64,000 nucleotides of DNA from Allobosea lathyri (GTDB lineage: Bacteria; Pseudomonadota; Alphaproteobacteria; Rhizobiales; Beijerinckiaceae), in assembly GCF_900108245.1 (NCBI RefSeq), contig NZ_FNUY01000018.1:21184-85183 (forward strand), written 5' to 3'. Positions 1 to 7,931 of this stretch are shown here, piece after piece. The position numbers and the translations under genes are program-made. The notes beneath the pieces were generated by a model. It saw only the letters and a list, made by a program, of their open reading frames with translations. It was not told the DNA's origin and made no database searches. Numbering within the stretch: the first letter of the stretch is position 1; each line of letters starts with the position of its first letter.

Positions 1-14
1 TGTGAGGGCTTTTC

Positions 15-86
15 GGCAGCGCTTTCGGCGAAAACCCAGCTTCGGAGGGACCTACTCCATCGCGCCTGCACCTTCGACGAGCAATG
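15..86. repeat. att-like site A (left boundary of the recombinase segment)
   Basis: The stretch 15-49 matches 10082-10116 (site C) at 30 of 35 positions, and every difference is a transition. The stretch 31-58 matches 4223-4250 (site B) at 25 of 28 positions. Similarity to B continues without a gap through CTTCGA (72-77) and GCAAT (81-85). The shared core CTTCGGAGGG is the complement of the anticodon-loop segment of tRNA-Arg(CCG) seen at site C. I infer a recombination site between two tandem elements. Bases 1-14 and 87-177 hold no gene that I can support. Confidence 0.6.
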
Positions 87-177
87 CTCTCACGCTACCA
101 AGTTCCGCTGTCGGCCAATCTGTAGCGCGTCGCAAGCGCCCCCAGCCCGCGATCCACGCGTGCGGGGCCAATATGGA

Positions 178-1080
178 TCACGCGGCCCGATCGGCGAAGG
201 AGGCTGCATCGGCGATCGCTTGAAAATGCTCAAGATACTCCGGTCGGTTCTGTAGGAGGTAGCGCACGACGCGGGGGTTGCCGAGGAGTTTCCCGAGATA
301 GCCCTTCACCACGGTCAGCTGGAGATGATCCTTGCCGTAGGTTTCTTGGATTTCGGCCATTGATTCCTGCAGGCGGGCGAGTTCCTTCTCCATCTTCGCC
401 ATCGCTTCGGGCGTCACGCCGCGCACCTTCTTTGACTTCCTCTCGCCGGCGAGCTCGTTGGTCGGCGTCCCGGCAAGGAGCGCGGTTGCGTAGGCCGCCG
501 TGAAGTTATTCGCGGCGATCATCAGTTCGGTCGCCTCGAGCTGGCGCAGCGGCTTCATTCGCTTCAGAATCTCGAAGACCGCCATCGGGCACATTGTGTC
601 CTTGAGCATCGACACGACCTCATGGCAGACGCCATCAAGAAGGGTCGCCTTCCGTCGCACGCTGTTAACATGGAGGCTGAGCGCCCGTGCGATCTTCTCG
701 TTGGATACGCCGCGGGCGATCGCCTTCAAGATCATGGCGTGCTCTTGCGCGGCGGAGAGGCGGCTGACCCGCTTGTTAAAGGTGAAGCTTTCGTCGTCGG
801 TCGAGACGAGGCATTCCACCTCGGTTTTGCCGAGGTCTTTCAGGATCTCGACGCGGACGTGGCCGTCGAGCAGGAGGAAGCTCTCGGAATTGCCGTTGAT
901 CCTGGCTATCACGGGCTGCTCGACCAGCCCGATCTCGATCACAGAGGTTCGGATCTGCTGATACTTGCGGCTCGCTTTGACCGAAGCTCGCGGCGGCCGG
1001 ACGGGCAGGAGCGACGCAATCCGCACGGTGATGCAGTCCGGCTCGAAGGCAATCCGCATCGGGTTTCCCGTCTCTATCAT
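178..1080 (-). CDS. ParB/RepB-like protein, second of a pair
   Basis: This 300-residue protein has a ParB-type N-terminal fold followed by a region resembling the RepB plasmid-partition C-terminal domain. Visible ParB features are a degenerate box around DGHVRVEILKDLG (about residues 73-85) and a helix-turn-helix near residues 125-150. The usual GERRxRA CTP-binding box is altered, so CTP use is uncertain. Its ATG overlaps the stop of the preceding ParB-like gene by 4 bases (ATGA), so the recombinase and both ParB-like genes form one operon. No ParA or replication gene is present, which argues against a plasmid partition locus. I infer a DNA-binding accessory role for the neighbouring recombinase, for example in site pairing or directionality. 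The family call is firm; the function is unknown. Confidence 0.8.
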   Translation of the reverse strand: MIETGNPMRIAFEPDCITVRIASLLPVRPPRASVKASRKYQQIRTSVIEIGLVEQPVIARINGNSESFLLLDGHVRVEILKDLGKTEVECLVSTDDESFTFNKRVSRLSAAQEHAMILKAIARGVSNEKIARALSLHVNSVRRKATLLDGVCHEVVSMLKDTMCPMAVFEILKRMKPLRQLEATELMIAANNFTAAYATALLAGTPTNELAGERKSKKVRGVTPEAMAKMEKELARLQESMAEIQETYGKDHLQLTVVKGYLGKLLGNPRVVRYLLQNRPEYLEHFQAIADAASFADRAA

Positions 1081-1970
1081 GCCGCCTCTCCCAAAATGCG
1101 GGTCTCCAGATCCTTCGGCATGGTGTCGAGCCGCTCGGCCCTTAAAAGGGTCACGAAGTTCTCATCGGCTCGCAGGTTTTTGAGGGCCTCGACGACGAAA
1201 AGCAGGCGGGTTTGCGTGACCTCGGCCTTCTTGACTAGCAAGCGCTGCTTATCGGCCTCCTGCTGGAATATGCGGACGAAGGCCTGCGACGTCCTCGCCT
1301 TGCTCAGCTTTTTCCCGAACGGGTTCATGGACATGTGTTTGCCGAGCCGCGCTCGCTGCTCGATCAGACGCCGCATCTTGATCAGCCGGGGACCGGAGAT
1401 CTTGCCCTCGGTGTAGGCCTCGGCCAACATCTTCTGGATATTCCCGTCGTCGGCGCGGGCGATCTCCATCGCGACTGAAATGGGAATCGTCCCGGAGTCT
1501 ACGGCCTCGACGAGGCGATCCTCACCCTTCTCGATCAGCGTCGCCATCATGTTGACCCACTCCGACGAGGTGCCGATTTTCTCGGCGATCTGGCGGTCGG
1601 TGTAGCCGCGCTGGCGTAGAGTGGCGACGTCCTGGAGCAGGTCGATGGAGCGATGCTGCCGGCGAGCGCAGTTTTCGACAAGGCTCATGATGAGGCATTC
1701 CTCCTCGGTCGCCTCGGTGACGATGGCGGGGATTTCGGTCCGCCCAAGTTCACGAAAGGCTTCAATGCGTCCTTGGCCGCAAGCGAGACCGTAGCAGCGT
1801 CGGCCATCCGAACTCATCATCGTGTTGACCCGGATCGGGCGCTTGAGACCCAAGATCTTGATGCTCTCGATCACCTCCAGGAACTTGCGCCGATTCCGGA
1901 CGCGTGGGTTCAGGATGAGGATCCTATCGATCGGCACCATCTCGACACGGGTGTGCTTCGCTTCGGTCAT
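1077..1970 (-). CDS. ParB/RepB-like protein, first of a pair
   Basis: A 297-residue protein with a recognisable ParB N-terminal domain: a strand plus NPRVRNRR near residue 20, CGQGRIEAFRELG near residues 65-77 in place of the usual GERR box, and VENCARRQHR near residues 98-107. A helix-turn-helix follows (QIAEKIGTSSEWVNMM, about 124-139), then a RepB-type C-terminal part. It lies between the serine recombinase, whose stop it overlaps by 4 bases, and a second, more divergent ParB-like gene that it also overlaps by 4 bases. Translational coupling of all three suggests a fixed stoichiometric module. In known ParB proteins this fold binds parS and CTP; whether that applies here is not known. The two paralogues differ enough that they probably have separate jobs. 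Confidence 0.82.
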   Translation of the reverse strand: MTEAKHTRVEMVPIDRILILNPRVRNRRKFLEVIESIKILGLKRPIRVNTMMSSDGRRCYGLACGQGRIEAFRELGRTEIPAIVTEATEEECLIMSLVENCARRQHRSIDLLQDVATLRQRGYTDRQIAEKIGTSSEWVNMMATLIEKGEDRLVEAVDSGTIPISVAMEIARADDGNIQKMLAEAYTEGKISGPRLIKMRRLIEQRARLGKHMSMNPFGKKLSKARTSQAFVRIFQQEADKQRLLVKKAEVTQTRLLFVVEALKNLRADENFVTLLRAERLDTMPKDLETRILGEAA

Positions 1971-3538
1971 GCTGCGTCCTCAAATTGGGCTCGTGCCGCC
2001 AGGGAGAACAAGAAATCCAGTGTCTCGAACCGATAGCCGTCCAGGGACAGGCCGTTGCATTCAGCGAGCCGCAACTTTGGCTCCGTCATATCGAGACGTG
2101 GAAGCAGGTAGTAGTCGAGCGGGGACGTATTGCCGTGGTCCATTCTCACGGCGACAGTGATGTCGGGCGCCAGTCCGGTGTCTAGCCGGATGCGCCAGCG
2201 CGGCGAGCCCCCTGGCGTCTCGCCACAGCGTGCTACGACGACCGAGGCGGTAAACTCGCCGTTGATATCAATCAACCCCGTCTCGGGGTCGACACGGACC
2301 TCGCCACCGGCATCGCGTAGGCCGTTGATGACCGTCGCGACGACGTCGGGATGCATCGCGCGAAGGCGCCGGTTGATCTCGATGTAGCGGTAGTCGCGCT
2401 GGGGGCTGTAGCCGACTAGGTGGTAGGCGCGCAGCAAGCTGCCGAAGCGGTTCCGGTATACGCTGCTAGATGGCATGTCCTCGCGCTCGTCGATTACGAG
2501 GCTTGAGAGGGATCCTTGCGCCGCCAGCAGCGCACGAAGCAGATTGAGGAGATCGTCGTCCCCGAGCCTACGGCTGCGTTCCTCTATAATCTTTGCGGCG
2601 TGTTCGTAGGTGGCGACCTCGACAATCGCTGTAAAAACGCCGCGGGCGCGAACCCAGTGCTCCTGAGTGTTAACGACCCGGCGCATCTTCAACTTAAAGC
2701 TCACGCGGTTGAAAACGTTGTCGCCTATATATTTCGGGTTCGTCAGGATCTGGTGGACCGTGCCGCGCGTCCATGGCCGCCCCAGGTCGGTGAAGATACC
2801 CTCGCGATTGAGGCGGGCCGCAATCTCGGCCTCGTGGATGCCGAGTTCGACGAAGAGGCAATAGATGCGCCGCACGATCTCGACCTCCTCGGCCGGGCCG
2901 GGCACCAGGATCACCCGATCCGTTTGGAGACTCTTGCGCTCGCCGATCGCGAGCTCGGACTTGGACTCGCCATTCTCGTCAATCAGAAGCCGCCTTAAGC
3001 CGTAGCCGGCCATCCCGCCTTGTCGAAATCCCTTCTCGACTAGACGGCACTGACCGGCGAATACCTTGACCGAGAGCTCGCGGCTGTATTCGCCGGCCAT
3101 GACCCGCTTCACGGTCTTCAATAGGTTGGAGCCAATGCTGCCGTCGTTCTCAAACTGCTCGCCGCAATAGTGCACGATGATGTCCGCGCGTGAGCACAAG
3201 AATTCCAGATGCGCGCCGTGGTCGGCATTTTGAAAGCGCCCCCAGCGGCTGACGTCGTAGACCAGGATTGTTCCGAAATCGGCCGAGCCTCGCTCGACGT
3301 CAGCAAGGAGGCGTTGAAATGCGTCCCGACCTTCCAGGTTCAAGCCGCTCTTGCCGGCGTCCTCATAGACCCGGACGATCTCGATCTCCCGAGCAGCGGC
3401 GAACCGGTTGATCGTTTCGAGCTGGTTCTCGGTCGAGTAGCGTTGGTGGTCGGTCGACATTCTGACATACGCGACCGCCCGCCTCGACCTCTCAGGCCCA
3501 ATCCGCGCAATCCGACTCGATCCGTCAGCGCTACTCAC
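1967..3538 (-). CDS. Large serine recombinase (resolvase/invertase family)
   Basis: The N-terminal resolvase domain carries the catalytic serine in YVRMSTDHQ (Ser28 for the chosen start) and the arginine motif YDVSRWGRF (about 94-102). A Recombinase domain follows at about residues 170-290. The CxxC zinc ribbon usual in large serine integrases is absent. Instead, residues around 340-377 contain PSSSVYRNRFGSLL, which resembles the HNH-associated DNA-binding repeat. The start chosen is GTG at 3538, preceded by GGAG at 9 bases spacing. An in-frame ATG at 3667 would overlap the divergent HTH gene, which itself has a strong ribosome site. It is the first gene of an operon with two ParB-like genes and lies between att-like sites A and B. 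I infer that it integrates or excises the element; the family call is certain. Confidence 0.88.
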   Translation of the reverse strand: MSSADGSSRIARIGPERSRRAVAYVRMSTDHQRYSTENQLETINRFAAAREIEIVRVYEDAGKSGLNLEGRDAFQRLLADVERGSADFGTILVYDVSRWGRFQNADHGAHLEFLCSRADIIVHYCGEQFENDGSIGSNLLKTVKRVMAGEYSRELSVKVFAGQCRLVEKGFRQGGMAGYGLRRLLIDENGESKSELAIGERKSLQTDRVILVPGPAEEVEIVRRIYCLFVELGIHEAEIAARLNREGIFTDLGRPWTRGTVHQILTNPKYIGDNVFNRVSFKLKMRRVVNTQEHWVRARGVFTAIVEVATYEHAAKIIEERSRRLGDDDLLNLLRALLAAQGSLSSLVIDEREDMPSSSVYRNRFGSLLRAYHLVGYSPQRDYRYIEINRRLRAMHPDVVATVINGLRDAGGEVRVDPETGLIDINGEFTASVVVARCGETPGGSPRWRIRLDTGLAPDITVAVRMDHGNTSPLDYYLLPRLDMTEPKLRLAECNGLSLDGYRFETLDFLFSLAARAQFEDAA

Positions 3539-3611
3539 ACACCGCCACTCCACACTCGACGCCTCGTAGGCCGGCGGACGTCCCCGGTCAGTCAAGCGCG
3601 GAGGTGGCGGA

Positions 3612-4034
3612 ATGTCTTTTCCGAATTCGGGCAACGTCTTTCCCGGCGACCGTGGCCGGGCGATCATCAACCCAGCGTTTGCCAAGCTGGTCTCGACGGC
3701 TCTGAGGGCATCGCTTCGGGGTCAGTCGTCCAAGATCAAGACTGTGGCGCGCTGGACTGGCGCGCACGACCGCACAGTGAAGAATTGGCTCTCCGGGGAA
3801 CGGGCTCCAAGCGGAGATCACTTCCTGGGCTTGGCGGCAAATTGCCCCGCCGTGCTCGCGGCCTTCTTGGCGGCCATCCACCGAAGCGACTGCTTGGTTA
3901 TGGCCGACATCGAGGAGGCGCGGGCGAAGGTCGCCGCGGCGTTGGTAGCACTGGAAGCTGTTAGGGCCGTCCAGCTAGAGCGAGTGGACCAAGACCCGGG
4001 GCGAGAATACCCGCTATCGCCAGGAAGCAGATAG
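3612..4034 (+). CDS. Small helix-turn-helix protein divergent to the recombinase
   Basis: This 140-residue protein begins with ATG 7 bases after GGAGG, a strong ribosome-binding site. Residues 40-75 contain KTVARWTGAHDRTVKNWLSG, a helix-turn-helix of the type seen in small alphaproteobacterial XRE-like proteins (TVARWTGA-x-x-RTVKNW). The remainder is helical, with a charged C-terminal tail. It is transcribed divergently from the recombinase with only about 73 bases between starts, if the recombinase starts at GTG 3538. That layout suggests a repressor or directionality factor for the recombinase operon. I recognise the small-protein family from memory of similar rhizobial sequences but know no characterised member. 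The exact function is inference from position. Confidence 0.72.
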   Translation: MSFPNSGNVFPGDRGRAIINPAFAKLVSTALRASLRGQSSKIKTVARWTGAHDRTVKNWLSGERAPSGDHFLGLAANCPAVLAAFLAAIHRSDCLVMADIEEARAKVAAALVALEAVRAVQLERVDQDPGREYPLSPGSR

Positions 4035-4204
4035 GCCTCTTGCTGCAACAGAAGTCTCGGCCAACTGCAGACGTCGATCATCAGCGGCCGCGTGGCGAAC
4101 TGATACTATTAAGCGAAGGCGCGACGGTATCATGTGCCGAGCTCAGTCGGAAACAAGTCCGCAACTAAGCCAAAAAGGTAAGTATCGAGAAAATAAGGGG
4201 TATT

Positions 4205-4277
4205 TTCAGCGCTTCTGGTCGTAAAACCCAGCGTCGCAGGGACCTGCTCCCTCAAGCGGATGTCTTCGATAGGCAAT
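4205..4277. repeat. att-like site B (between recombinase segment and transporter cargo)
   Basis: The core AAAACCCAGCGTCGCAGGGA at 4223-4242 sits in a 28-base block that matches site A (31-58) at 25 of 28 positions. The outer block CAGCGCTT and the downstream CTTCGA and GCAAT words lie at the same spacing as in site A. It occupies the otherwise empty stretch 4035-4392 between the HTH gene and the cargo binding-protein gene. I read it as the junction of two tandemly accreted elements. Confidence 0.6.
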
Positions 4278-4392
4278 AGTCCTACCTTCGTGCGGTATGT
4301 GCATAACCATTGCTTATAACACGTTTGCCAAACTTCATTTGACGGCATGCAAAGCGATCAGCCTCATGCACCAAAGCATGGGGAATTTCACG

Positions 4393-5937
4393 ATGAACAA
4401 GACAACCATGGCCATTCTTGCTGGCCTGCTGGCGACGCCGGCTCTTGCCACCTTTCCGGCTATGGCGGAAACGCTGCAGGTCGCCGTCGGCACGTCGGAT
4501 ATCACGAATATCGATCCACATCGCGCAAACGGCTTCGATTCGATGTTGCTGAGCAACGTCTTTGATGGTCTCGTTCGGTTTCCGCCCGGCAGCGCGGATC
4601 CGGCTAAGCTCGAGCCCGACCTCGCCGAGCGCTGGGAAACGGCAGCTGACGGCAAGTCTTGGACCTTCCATCTGCGCAAGGGTGTCAAGTTCCAGGGCGG
4701 CTTCGGCGAGGTTTCGGCCGATGACGTGGTATTCTCCCTGAAGCGCGCCTCCGACCCGAAGACCTCCTCCTTCGCAGGCAATTTCTCGGCAATCGCCGAT
4801 GTTGTGAAGGTCGACGAGATGACCGTGCGCGTCGACCTTAAATATCCCGATGCCGGCCTGCTCGGGCTGCTCTCGAACTTCAATGGCGGACGCATCGTCA
4901 GCAAAAAGGCGGCTGAGCAGATGGGGGCCGGCTTCTCGGCCAAGCCGGTCGGCACCGGCCCCTTCGCGATCGCCGAGCATGTGCCGCAGCAATATGTCCG
5001 TCTAACCGCTAACAAGGACAGCTTCCGAGGCGCGCCGAAGATCGACGAAATTTTCTGGCGCTTTGTGCTCTCCGATAGCAGCCGCGACCTAGCCTTCCAG
5101 TCGGGCCAGATAGACATGATCTACGGCCGGCGCGAGCAGCGCTGGGTAACGCAGGTCAAGGCACGCCCCGATGCCGTGGTCGACGTCTTCGGCCTTGGCG
5201 AGTTTCGCACGCTGCATATCAACCGCAGTATTAAGCCGCTTGACGACATCCGGGTTCGGCAAGCGATCGCAGCGGCCATCGACGTCGATCAGATCGTCCG
5301 TTTCGTCGGTCCCGACGTTGCCAAGAAGGGCTGCTCGGTCGTGCCGCCGGGCTATCGCGGCGAGGACTGCTCCTGGACAGTCAAGGCCGACGTCAATCGC
5401 GCCAAAGCGCTGCTCAAGGAGGCCGGCCATCCCGACGGCATCACGCTGACTGTCGTGGTCTCGAACATCTCCTCGCAGCTGCCGATCATGGAAGTGATTC
5501 AGAACCAACTGGGCAAGGCCGGTATCAAGCTGGACATGAAGGTGGTCGACCATCCGACCTACCAGCAACAGATCCGCCAGAACGCCAGCGCGCTGGTGTT
5601 CTACGGCGCAGCGCGCTTCCCGGTCGCCGACACCTATCTAACCGAGTTCTACCACTCGGCTGCGACGGTGGGTAAGCCGACCGCGATCACCAACTTCTCG
5701 CATTGCGCCATTGCTGACGTCGAGATCGAGCAGGCGCGCAAGGAGACAGATGCGGACAAGCAAATGGCGGCATGGAAAGTGGCGCAAGCGAAGATCAACA
5801 GCGATGTCTGCGCCGTGCCGCTGTTCGAGCTGCAGCAGGTCTGGGCACGAAGCAAGAAGGTCGATTACGGCTATGAGCTGAAGGGCGCGATCAACATCGC
5901 CCCGCAGATCACCGAGAAGACGACTGTCACGCGCTGA
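4393..5937 (+). CDS. ABC transporter substrate-binding protein, family 5 (peptide/opine type)
   Basis: A 514-residue periplasmic binding protein of the DppA/OppA (SBP family 5) type. A signal peptide covers residues 1-25 (MNKTTMAILAGLLATPALA, then cleavage near AMA-ET). Typical family 5 segments are DPHRANGFDSMLLSNVFDGL near the mature N-terminus and GTGPFAIAEHVPQQYVRL mid-protein. The start was put at 4393 because the longer reading frame from 4297 only adds an unlikely leader. Two permease genes (6991, 7932) lie beyond the convergent LysR gene, with no ATPase gene nearby. The ornithine-cyclodeaminase-family gene and the OccR-like regulator suggest an opine or amino-acid derivative as ligand. 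The family is sure; the ligand is inferred. Confidence 0.85.
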   Translation: MNKTTMAILAGLLATPALATFPAMAETLQVAVGTSDITNIDPHRANGFDSMLLSNVFDGLVRFPPGSADPAKLEPDLAERWETAADGKSWTFHLRKGVKFQGGFGEVSADDVVFSLKRASDPKTSSFAGNFSAIADVVKVDEMTVRVDLKYPDAGLLGLLSNFNGGRIVSKKAAEQMGAGFSAKPVGTGPFAIAEHVPQQYVRLTANKDSFRGAPKIDEIFWRFVLSDSSRDLAFQSGQIDMIYGRREQRWVTQVKARPDAVVDVFGLGEFRTLHINRSIKPLDDIRVRQAIAAAIDVDQIVRFVGPDVAKKGCSVVPPGYRGEDCSWTVKADVNRAKALLKEAGHPDGITLTVVVSNISSQLPIMEVIQNQLGKAGIKLDMKVVDHPTYQQQIRQNASALVFYGAARFPVADTYLTEFYHSAATVGKPTAITNFSHCAIADVEIEQARKETDADKQMAAWKVAQAKINSDVCAVPLFELQQVWARSKKVDYGYELKGAINIAPQITEKTTVTR

Positions 5938-5953
5938 GCACGCGCCGATCAGG

Positions 5954-6886
5954 TTAATCAGTCTGATCGGGACTGGCTCTGAGCGCCTCCCGCATCAGTT
6001 CGCCGCCGCAGCGGCGGGCGTGCTCTATGAAGAGATCCAAAAGGCCCGCATTGCGGGCCTTTTGTGCTTTGACCAGTAAGAAATGATTGTCGATCGCGGG
6101 CTCGAAGCGGCGGATCGCAACACGCGCCTGCACCGGCCCAGCCATCAGGGGGTGGACAAGCGACAGGCCCAGGCCATGGGCGACGAACTCGCATAGCGTC
6201 GGTGCCGTCGTGACCTCGAGCACAAGGCGGGGCTGCGATCCGTAACTCGCCATGACTTCGTCAACCACGCGGCGGATCTCGACGCCTTCGTCAAAGCCGA
6301 CGAAGGGCTCATCGTGGAGATCGGACGGCGTTATCACGGACTTCCGTGCCAATGGGTGATCAAGCGGCATGATGCAGACCAGTGGATGAGACAGGAACTG
6401 CTCGGTCTCGAGATAGGCATGCTCGACCCTGGCATTCAGGATGCCGACATCGACCTGGCGAGTGGCTAGCCAGTCGGTGAGGCCCGGCGAGCCGCGCACG
6501 ATTAGCGAGACGAAGACATGTGGCTCGCTTTCGAGAAAGCGCATCGTCACCTGTTGGATGAAATGGCCGGATAGGGCGGGTAGCACACCGATCACAAGCC
6601 GGCCCTTCTCTTCTCGGCGAACGGTCTCGACTGCTCGTTCGAGCTGGTGCAGGCCGGAGAACACGCGATCCACTTCCTCGTAGAGCCGGACGCCCTGGAT
6701 TGTCGGCACTAGCTTGCCCTTGACCCTGTCGAAGAGGCGCAGGCCTGTATCGTATTCGAGATTGGATACGAGTTTGCTGACCGCTGGCTGGGTCACGTTC
6801 AAAGCGAGCGCGGCAGCGCTGACGGTGCCGTTCTCGATCACCGCCCGGAAGGCCTCGACCTGCCGTAGATTGATGCTTCTAGGCAT
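5954..6886 (-). CDS. LysR-family transcriptional regulator, OccR-like
   Basis: A 310-residue LysR-type regulator. The N-terminal winged helix-turn-helix begins INLRQVEAFRAV and includes AALALNVTQPAVSKLVSNLE (about 26-45). The effector domain runs from about residue 90 to 300. The N-terminus resembles the octopine/nopaline regulators OccR and NocR of Agrobacterium. It is divergent from the permease operon and convergent with the binding-protein gene, so it can control both from the 6887-6990 gap. A perfect inverted repeat at 6911-6930 in that gap is a candidate binding site. Its 3' end carries a terminator-like hairpin (6038-6064) that reads on the plus strand as the stop signal for the binding-protein gene. 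Effector unknown; an opine or ornithine-like compound is plausible. Confidence 0.85.
   Translation of the reverse strand: MPRSINLRQVEAFRAVIENGTVSAAALALNVTQPAVSKLVSNLEYDTGLRLFDRVKGKLVPTIQGVRLYEEVDRVFSGLHQLERAVETVRREEKGRLVIGVLPALSGHFIQQVTMRFLESEPHVFVSLIVRGSPGLTDWLATRQVDVGILNARVEHAYLETEQFLSHPLVCIMPLDHPLARKSVITPSDLHDEPFVGFDEGVEIRRVVDEVMASYGSQPRLVLEVTTAPTLCEFVAHGLGLSLVHPLMAGPVQARVAIRRFEPAIDNHFLLVKAQKARNAGLLDLFIEHARRCGGELMREALRASPDQTD
6038..6064 (+). terminator. Intrinsic terminator embedded in the opposing lysR gene
   Basis: Perfect 12-base arms CAAAAGGCCCGC (6038-6049) and GCGGGCCTTTTG (6053-6064) enclose a 3-base loop. The arms have A/T flanks on both strands. It sits about 100 bases after the stop of the plus-strand binding-protein gene and within the codons for KAQKARNAGL of the minus-strand regulator. 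Confidence 0.7.
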
Positions 6887-6910
6887 AACTCTCTGGAATA
6901 CACCGGGCCA

Positions 6911-6930
6911 AAAACGTTGTTGGACGTTTT
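6911..6930. promoter_or_regulatory. Candidate operator between lysR and permease genes
   Basis: Perfect inverted repeat AAAACGT-N6-ACGTTTT, 25 bases upstream of the lysR ATG and 60 bases upstream of the first permease gene. It could be a LysR autoregulation site, although it does not contain a clear T-N11-A box. Seen in the sequence; the role is inferred. Confidence 0.4.
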
Positions 6931-6990
6931 AGCATTGGCTGCAGATATTCACCAGAAGGAGGTCGCACTGGCGCGACTTTAAGAATCGAC

Positions 6991-7929
6991 ATGCAATACG
7001 CACTGAAACGCATACTACTCGGCCTGCCGACGCTGCTTGCCATGTTCACGGCCATCTTCGTGATCATCCGGGTTGTGCCGGGTGATGCGGCCGCCGTCAT
7101 TCTCGGCGACCAGGCGAGCACCGCCGCACTCGACGCGCTGCGCCTTGAGCTCGGGCTGAACCGCCCGCTCTCCGAGCAGTATCTAGGGTTCCTCGGCGGT
7201 CTCCTGCAGGGCGACCTCGGCACCTCGCTCGTCACTAAGCGCCCGGTGCTCGACGAGGCCTTGCGCGTCCTGCCGAACACATTGGAGCTGGCGGCCGCAT
7301 CAATCTTTGTCGGTCTCGCGCTCGGCCTACCCTTCGGTATTTATGCGGCCGTTCATCGAAATGCCTGGCCGGATTATGTCGGCCGGCTGTTCTCACTCGT
7401 CGGGCTCTCGCTGCCGGCCTTCGTCTCCGGCATCCTGCTGCTTCTCGCCTTCGCGATCCAGTTGCGCTGGTTCCCGGTGATCGGGACGAGCCAGAACGCC
7501 GGGCCCTGGGATCGATTTTTGGGCGTTGCCCTGCCGGCGCTCAATCTCGGCATCATTATGAGCGCCTATGTCGCCCGGGTGACCCGCTCCTCGATGCTGG
7601 CGACACTCGGCGAGGACTACGTCAGAACTGCCCGCGCGAAGGGCGTCGGGCCAACTACCGTCGCGCTACGCCATGTCCTGTCGAACTCGCTGCTGCCGAT
7701 CATCACGGTCGTCGGGCTGTATTTCGGCACGTTGATCGGCAACGCTGTGCTGACGGAGATCGTCTTCAACCGGCCCGGTCTCGGGCGGCTCATCCTGAGC
7801 GCATTGAACACCCGCGACTACACGCTGCTGCAGGGGCTGATGATCATCTTCGCCTCCTTCGTGGTGCTCGCCAACGTGCTGACCGACCTGGCCTATGCCG
7901 CCGTCGATCCGCGGATCAGGACGGCCTGA
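6991..7929 (+). CDS. ABC transporter permease, DppB/OppB type
   Basis: A 312-residue inner-membrane permease. An N-terminal helix (about 9-29) is followed by the periplasmic segment VVPGDAAAVILGDQ and five more helices, as in the DppB family. The EAA loop that contacts the ATPase is seen at EDYVRTARAKGVG (about 209-221). Its stop lies 2 bases before the next permease gene, so the two are coupled. The cluster has no ATPase gene between sites B and C, so the energising subunit must come from elsewhere in the genome. Substrate is inferred to be that of the binding protein at 4393. Confidence 0.88.
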   Translation: MQYALKRILLGLPTLLAMFTAIFVIIRVVPGDAAAVILGDQASTAALDALRLELGLNRPLSEQYLGFLGGLLQGDLGTSLVTKRPVLDEALRVLPNTLELAAASIFVGLALGLPFGIYAAVHRNAWPDYVGRLFSLVGLSLPAFVSGILLLLAFAIQLRWFPVIGTSQNAGPWDRFLGVALPALNLGIIMSAYVARVTRSSMLATLGEDYVRTARAKGVGPTTVALRHVLSNSLLPIITVVGLYFGTLIGNAVLTEIVFNRPGLGRLILSALNTRDYTLLQGLMIIFASFVVLANVLTDLAYAAVDPRIRTA

Positions 7930-7931
7930 CC

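Noticed and set aside
178..1970. Plasmid repABC or chromosomal parAB partition locus
   Set aside because: There is no ParA, RepC or origin-like region, and the ParB-like genes are fused into an operon with a serine recombinase.
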